DNA from: JBFGCA01 sp041567315
GTDB taxonomy: Bacteria; Acidobacteriota; Thermoanaerobaculia; Multivoradales; JAHEKO01
Direction: 5' to 3'
Assembly (NCBI GenBank): GCA_041567315.1
Contig: JBFGCA010000046.1
Span: forward strand, 1-32,869
DNA: 32,869 nt
Below the pieces are notes generated by a model. It saw only the letters and a list, made by a program, of their open reading frames with translations, did no database searches and was not told the origin of the DNA. This document shows positions 29,262 through 32,869 of the stretch, one piece after another; position 1 is the stretch's first letter; every line of letters starts with the position of its first letter. Both the position numbers and the translations under genes were made by a program.

Positions 29262-31529
29262 GTGAAGTGGGAAGCGCTGCCGGCCGTTCGCCCCGCCCTG
29301 GCGGTGTTGGCGGGCCGAGCCCTGGCCGACCAGCTGGGCATGACGGCGATTCCCTGGGTGGTCGCCCTGGCCGCTTGCGGGCTCGCGCAGGGAGGAGGCT
29401 GGGGCCGCTTTCTGGCCTGGGCCTCCGTGGGTCTGCTGGCCGGCTGGGGCTCGCCGGGCGGCACCGGGCTGCCGGCGGGGATCGATCGCGAGCGACCGGT
29501 GACGCTGGTGGCGCGCCGGGTGGGGAGCTGGCAGGCCGACGGCGAGGCGCGCTGGGCCCCGTTCCGCGGCCGGCGCCTGCGCCAGGGGACCCGGGTGGCC
29601 GAGTGGCGCCAGCGGGCGATCGTCACCCTGGGTCCGGGGATCGCGGAGCCCGCGACTGCCGGGCTGCGGCTGCGTGGCTACATGCGTCGGGCACCGCCGG
29701 CGGCCAACGGCGGGGCGGCCGAGCCCGGTAGCTGGCGACTGTGGGTCAAGGCCGCCGCTTTCGTCGAGGCGGACCCCGGGGCGAGCCGTTGGCAGTCGAG
29801 GGTCGATTCCGCCGGCGATCGGTTCCGCGCTCGGTTCGAGGCGGCCTTTGCCGCGGCGCCGGCCGACAGCCGGGGTGCGGCGCTGGGGCGCGCCCTGGTG
29901 CTGGGCGACGGCTGGCGGTTGCCCGCCGAGTGGCGCAGCGGGCTGCGTCGCGCCGGGCTGTCGCATCTGCTGGCGCTGTCGGGACTCCACGTCGGGCTGC
30001 TCGCCGCGGCGGTCTATCTGCTGGCGGCGCCGCTCCCAGGGGGCCCGCGGCGGCTGCTGACCGTGGCGGCGGCCGGCGCCTACCTGGTGATCGCCGGCTC
30101 GCGGCCGTCGCTGGTCCGGGCCGCGGTGATGGCGCTGGGGCTGTGGGCGGCTCTGGGGCTGGGCCGGCCGCCACTGGCGGTCAACACCCTGGCCTGGCTG
30201 GCCGCCGCGATGGTGGTCGCGGACCCGGCACTGGCCGCCGAGCCCGGGTTCCAGCTGACGGTCGCGGCCACCGGCGGGATCCTGGTGCTGTCGCCGCTGC
30301 TGGTGCGGAGCTGGCCGGGGCTGCCGCACGGGGTGGCGCGGCCGCTGGCGGTCACCGTCGGGGCGCAGCTCGCGACCCTGCCGTGGGCGCTGCCTGCCTT
30401 CCACCTGCTGGCACCGCTGGCGCCGCTGTGGAACCTGCTGGCGGTGCCGTGGGCGGCCCTGGCGGTGACCGGCGCCCTGGGGTGGGGCGTGCTGGGTGCG
30501 GTGTGGCCCGGGGCTGCGGCGCTGGTGCTTCCGGTGCTCGACCTGCTGGCCCTTCCTTGCGAGGCGCTGTCGCGGCTGCCGTCCGGCCTGGCCGCGGTCT
30601 TGCCGAGCGCCCTGGGCACGCCCCAGAGCGCCGCCCTGGCGGTTTCCCTCGGCCGGGCGCTGACGGCGGCCGGCGGTGCACGGGTCCGCCTGCCGTGGCT
30701 GCTGGCGGCGGCGACCCTGCTGACCGGCGGGCGGTCGCCGCCGCCGGTCCCCGAGCTGGCGGTGCTCGACGTCGGCCAGGGCGAGTCGATCCTGGTCCGC
30801 GACGGCCGCGAGGCGGTGCTGGTGGACGGCGGCGGCTGGCGGCGCCCGGGGATCGCCGGCCGGGTGCTGGTGCCGGCGCTGGCGCGGCTGGGGGTGAGAA
30901 GACTGCGAGCGGTCGCGCTGACCCACCCGGACCTCGATCACTGCGCCGGTCTCGAGGAGCTCGCCGCCCTCCTGCGGGTGGCCGAGCTGTGGACCGCCCC
31001 CGGCTGGGGCGGCGAACCGTGCGCCGGCCGGCTGCTGGTCAGCCCCGGGCTCGCCATCCGTTATCTCTGGCAGGGGACGGTGCTTCGGGTGGGCCGTTGG
31101 CGGCTGCTGGTGCTCCATCCCCCGCCCGGCGACCGGCGGCCGGGCAACGACCGCTCGCTGGTGATGCTGGCGGAGGCCAACGGGCGCCGGGTGCTGCTCA
31201 CCGGCGATCTGGAGGCAGCGGCCGAACGGCGGCTGGTGGCGGGGCACCGTGCCATGCTCGCCGGGGTCGACGTGCTCAAGGTCGCCCATCACGGGAGCCG
31301 TACCTCGACCACCGAGGCCTTGCTGGAGGCGACGGAGCCGCGGCTGGCGCTGATCTCGGCCGGGGTCCGCAACCGCTACCGCCATCCGGCCGAAACCGTG
31401 CTGGCGCGGCTGCAACGGAGGGCCGTGCGGGTCCTCCGCACCGACCGCCACGGGATGATCCGCATCGCCTTCGAGCCGGCGGGCGTCCGCCGGCTGAGCC
31501 TGCCGGGCAGCCCCCGCGATCCCGGCTGA
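29262..31529 (+). CDS. comEC: ComEC/Rec2 DNA-uptake channel
   Basis: A 755-residue inner-membrane protein, GTG start at 29262. N-terminal DUF4131-like region (1-190), then the Competence domain with GLSHLLALSGLHVGLLAAAVYLL-type sequence and many helices (about 220-480), then an MBL-fold domain (about 500-735) with LDVGQGESILV, the metal motif THPDLDHCAGL, LLTGDLEA and KVAHHGSRTSTTE. ComEC moves single-stranded DNA through the inner membrane during natural transformation; the MBL domain is thought to degrade the other strand. All domains are present and full length. Other competence genes are not in the window. It is 53 bp upstream of miaA. Confidence 0.93.
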   Translation: MKWEALPAVRPALAVLAGRALADQLGMTAIPWVVALAACGLAQGGGWGRFLAWASVGLLAGWGSPGGTGLPAGIDRERPVTLVARRVGSWQADGEARWAPFRGRRLRQGTRVAEWRQRAIVTLGPGIAEPATAGLRLRGYMRRAPPAANGGAAEPGSWRLWVKAAAFVEADPGASRWQSRVDSAGDRFRARFEAAFAAAPADSRGAALGRALVLGDGWRLPAEWRSGLRRAGLSHLLALSGLHVGLLAAAVYLLAAPLPGGPRRLLTVAAAGAYLVIAGSRPSLVRAAVMALGLWAALGLGRPPLAVNTLAWLAAAMVVADPALAAEPGFQLTVAATGGILVLSPLLVRSWPGLPHGVARPLAVTVGAQLATLPWALPAFHLLAPLAPLWNLLAVPWAALAVTGALGWGVLGAVWPGAAALVLPVLDLLALPCEALSRLPSGLAAVLPSALGTPQSAALAVSLGRALTAAGGARVRLPWLLAAATLLTGGRSPPPVPELAVLDVGQGESILVRDGREAVLVDGGGWRRPGIAGRVLVPALARLGVRRLRAVALTHPDLDHCAGLEELAALLRVAELWTAPGWGGEPCAGRLLVSPGLAIRYLWQGTVLRVGRWRLLVLHPPPGDRRPGNDRSLVMLAEANGRRVLLTGDLEAAAERRLVAGHRAMLAGVDVLKVAHHGSRTSTTEALLEATEPRLALISAGVRNRYRHPAETVLARLQRRAVRVLRTDRHGMIRIAFEPAGVRRLSLPGSPRDPG

Positions 31530-31570
31530 CGGGGCGGGGCAGAGGCCCGATGGGGGCCGGCCTGCGCCGT

Positions 31571-31576
31571 TACACT
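31571..31576 (+). promoter_or_regulatory. possible -10 box for a leaderless miaA transcript
   Basis: TACACT lies 6 nt before the ATG at 31583 with no Shine-Dalgarno sequence between, the same geometry as TAAGAT before 6272. If real, transcription would start at the miaA initiation codon. No -35 box is recognised. Confidence 0.33.
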
Positions 31577-31582
31577 GCCCGG

Positions 31583-32524
31583 ATGGGTCCGCCGCTGGTG
31601 ATCATGGGGCCGACCGCGGTCGGCAAGAGCGCCCTGGCGCTGCGGCTGGCGCGGCACTACGGAGGCGAGATCGTCAACGCCGATGCGCTGCAGGTCTATC
31701 GCGGCTTCGACCTGGGGACCGCCAAACCGGGGCCGGCCGAGCGCGCGGCCGTTGCCCACCATCTGATCGACGTGCTGGAGCCCGGCGAGCGCTTCTCGGC
31801 CGGCGAGTTCGCGCGCCGCGCGCGGGCGGTCCTTGCCGCCATCGAGGAGCGCGGACGGCTGGCCGTGGTGGTGGGCGGCAGCGGCTTCTACCTGCGGGCG
31901 CTGCTCGACGGTCTGAGCCCGATCCCGCCGGTCGCGGGGGCGGTGCGCCGCCGGCTGGCCGAGCGGCTGGAGCGTGAGGGACTCGAGGCGCTGGCCCACG
32001 AGCTGGCGGAGCGCGACCCGGTGACCGCCGCGCGGCTGGCGCCGGGCGACCGCCAGCGGATCGAGCGGGCACTGGCGGTTGCCATCTCCACCGGCCGGCC
32101 GCTCTCCGAGTGGATTGCCCGCCGGCCCGCCGCCGAGAGGCCGCTGGCGGCGCGTCGCGTCGGATTGACCCTGCCGCGAGCCATCTTGTACGATCGCATC
32201 GCGGAGCGGGTGCAGTCCATGGTGGAGCGGGGGTGGGTGGACGAGGTCGCAGGCCTTCTAGAGCGGGGCGTCTCCCCCTCCCAGCCAGCTTTCCAAGCGA
32301 TCGGTTATCGCCAGTTGGCGAGACACTTGCACGGCGAGCTGTCGCTCGACGAGGCGCTCCGGCAGATCGAGCAGGCGACCCGCCGCTATGCCAAGAGACA
32401 GCTCACCTGGTACCGGCGGCAGGCCGCGGTCACCTGGTTCGCGGCCGCCGATCTCGAGCGCTGCTGCGGACGGATTGTCGCTTTCCTGGACGGCGCAGAG
32501 GAGGCAACAGATGGCCAAGCCTAA
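31583..32524 (+). CDS. miaA: tRNA dimethylallyltransferase MiaA
   Basis: A 313-residue enzyme that transfers a dimethylallyl group to A37 of tRNAs reading UNN codons. The P-loop GPTAVGKS is at residues 9-16, followed by NADALQVYRGFDLGTAKP and HHLIDVLEPGERFSAGEF, then VVVGGSGFYLRALLDGL and QAIGYRQLARHL, all MiaA signatures. The C terminus has RYAKRQLTWYRR. The start could be ATG 31583 (canonical length) or an in-frame ATG at 31550 that has AGAGG close upstream. hfq begins inside the last codons of miaA (14-bp overlap), a common miaA-hfq arrangement. Confidence 0.96.
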   Translation: MGPPLVIMGPTAVGKSALALRLARHYGGEIVNADALQVYRGFDLGTAKPGPAERAAVAHHLIDVLEPGERFSAGEFARRARAVLAAIEERGRLAVVVGGSGFYLRALLDGLSPIPPVAGAVRRRLAERLEREGLEALAHELAERDPVTAARLAPGDRQRIERALAVAISTGRPLSEWIARRPAAERPLAARRVGLTLPRAILYDRIAERVQSMVERGWVDEVAGLLERGVSPSQPAFQAIGYRQLARHLHGELSLDEALRQIEQATRRYAKRQLTWYRRQAAVTWFAAADLERCCGRIVAFLDGAEEATDGQA

Positions 32525-32726
32525 TATCAACATACAGGACGGCTTTCTTTTCCAGAGCCTCAAGTCGGAGCGCCGTCTCACCATCTTGCTGGTGACCGGC
32601 CAGCATGTCGAGGGCACCCTGCGGCGCTTCGATCGCTTCGCCCTGGTGCTCGAGGTCGAGGGTCGGGAGATCCTGATCTACAAGCATGGCATCGTCTCGA
32701 TCGACGTGGCGGCGCCTGCTGGCTAG
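32511..32726 (+). CDS. hfq: RNA chaperone Hfq
   Basis: A 71-residue Sm-like protein; the ATG at 32511 follows GGAGG by a few bases and lies within miaA. The Sm1 motif region is NIQDGFLFQSLKSERRLTILL with the conserved Gln-Asp of the proximal uridine-binding face, and Sm2 is IYKHGIVSI (normally YKHAIS). Hfq hexamers bind small RNAs and mRNAs. There is no C-terminal tail beyond the core. The rim arginine patch (RRER in E. coli) reads KSER here, which may weaken strand-annealing activity. Expected next gene would be hflX, but the window ends. Confidence 0.93.
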   Translation: MAKPNINIQDGFLFQSLKSERRLTILLVTGQHVEGTLRRFDRFALVLEVEGREILIYKHGIVSIDVAAPAG

Positions 32727-32732
32727 CAGCCC

Positions 32733-32869
32733 GTGGTGGAAGTCCGCCCGCCCGTCTGGCGGCGGGGCGAAGCCGTCTGCGGCGTTGCCGCTCCTCGACA
32801 ATGGCTCGGCATTGCCTGCGTCGCGGCGCCTGGCATCCGGCCCCGCCGCGCTCGCCAGCCGACCCGACC
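32733..32869 (+). CDS. possible start of an unidentified gene, cut by window end
   Basis: From GTG at 32733 (or 32736) the frame MVEVRPPVWRRGEAVCGVAA stays open to the right edge, 45 codons. There is no ribosome binding site and no family resemblance. In DNA this GC-rich an open frame of this length is expected by chance, so it is listed only as a possibility. It does not look like hflX. Confidence 0.15.
   Translation, partial: MVEVRPPVWRRGEAVCGVAAPRQWLGIACVAAPGIRPRRARQPTR

Noticed and set aside
29204..29626. Upstream extension of the minus-strand membrane protein to an ATG at 29626
   Set aside because: It would overlap the comEC start region by more than 350 bp and has no protein-like character.
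28275..31451. Very long open minus-strand frame (1058 codons) opposite comEC
   Set aside because: Its sequence is Gln/Arg/Pro-rich without any fold signature, and comEC on the other strand has all family motifs.
32727..32869. Beginning of hflX after hfq
   Set aside because: The open frame to the edge has no resemblance to HflX and no ribosome binding site.
1..32869. CRISPR arrays, tRNA genes, insertion sequences, prophage genes
   Set aside because: No spaced direct repeats, tRNA-like cloverleaf, transposase or phage structural motif was recognised on either strand.

Overview
The window is about 33 kb of very GC-rich DNA (by eye above 70% G+C), densely packed with bacterial genes. Many genes start with GTG or TTG, and stop/start overlaps are common. 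A TonB-dependent receptor, a TlpA-like periplasmic thioredoxin and an hfq gene indicate a Gram-negative organism. The Hfq sequence, the Fpg-like subfamily and the gene mix suggest an uncultured Acidobacteriota (Thermoanaerobaculia-like) or a deltaproteobacterial/myxobacterial relative. This is an impression, not a computed assignment. I saw no tRNA, rRNA, CRISPR array, IS element or prophage gene.

Layout, left to right. (1) 1-6511, plus strand: the 3' part of an ADP-forming acyl-CoA synthetase, an outer-membrane porin-like protein, an Fpg/MutM-family DNA glycosylase, then an AT-rich promoter with a perfect 7+7 dyad driving a TonB receptor fused by start/stop overlap to a TlpA-like thioredoxin, then a small membrane protein. 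(2) 6581-12990, minus strand: a phenolic-lipid/alkylpyrone-type cluster read as type III PKS, ICMT-like methyltransferase, acyl carrier protein, fatty-acyl-AMP ligase and flavoprotein, followed by a separate radical SAM protein. (3) 13235-22173, plus strand: an arsenic-related locus. It holds a DUF2064/TIGR04282-type transferase, ArsM with all three arsenite-binding cysteines, a complete Pst-like ABC importer (pstS-C-A-B, without phoU or phoBR nearby), a radical SAM protein with a cysteine-rich C terminus, a calcineurin-fold protein that has lost one of its two metal sites, and an FMO-like flavoprotein. The genes from pstS to the radical SAM gene overlap at every junction, so they are probably translationally coupled. 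(4) 22292-25299, plus strand: a two-gene cassette of an HExxH metallopeptidase and a ComEC-like metallo-beta-lactamase-fold protein. (5) 25313-29203, minus strand: MscS channel, DUF432-like protein, CBS-pair protein, HAD phosphatase and an unrecognised membrane protein. Two inverted-repeat elements with a shared end sequence flank the HAD gene. (6) 29262-32726, plus strand: comEC, miaA and hfq.

The strongest candidate for an undescribed system is region 3. ArsM and the TIGR04282-type transferase point to organoarsenical (arsenosugar-like) synthesis. The usual ArsS radical SAM is replaced by a different radical SAM protein, coupled to its own phosphate/arsenate-type importer, a one-metal-site MPE-fold protein and a flavoprotein. 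My working inference is oxyanion uptake, methylation, radical-based carbon transfer and tailoring to an organoarsenical. Region 2 is a more classical but unusually self-sufficient type III PKS pathway that carries its own ligase and carrier protein for loading fatty acids.
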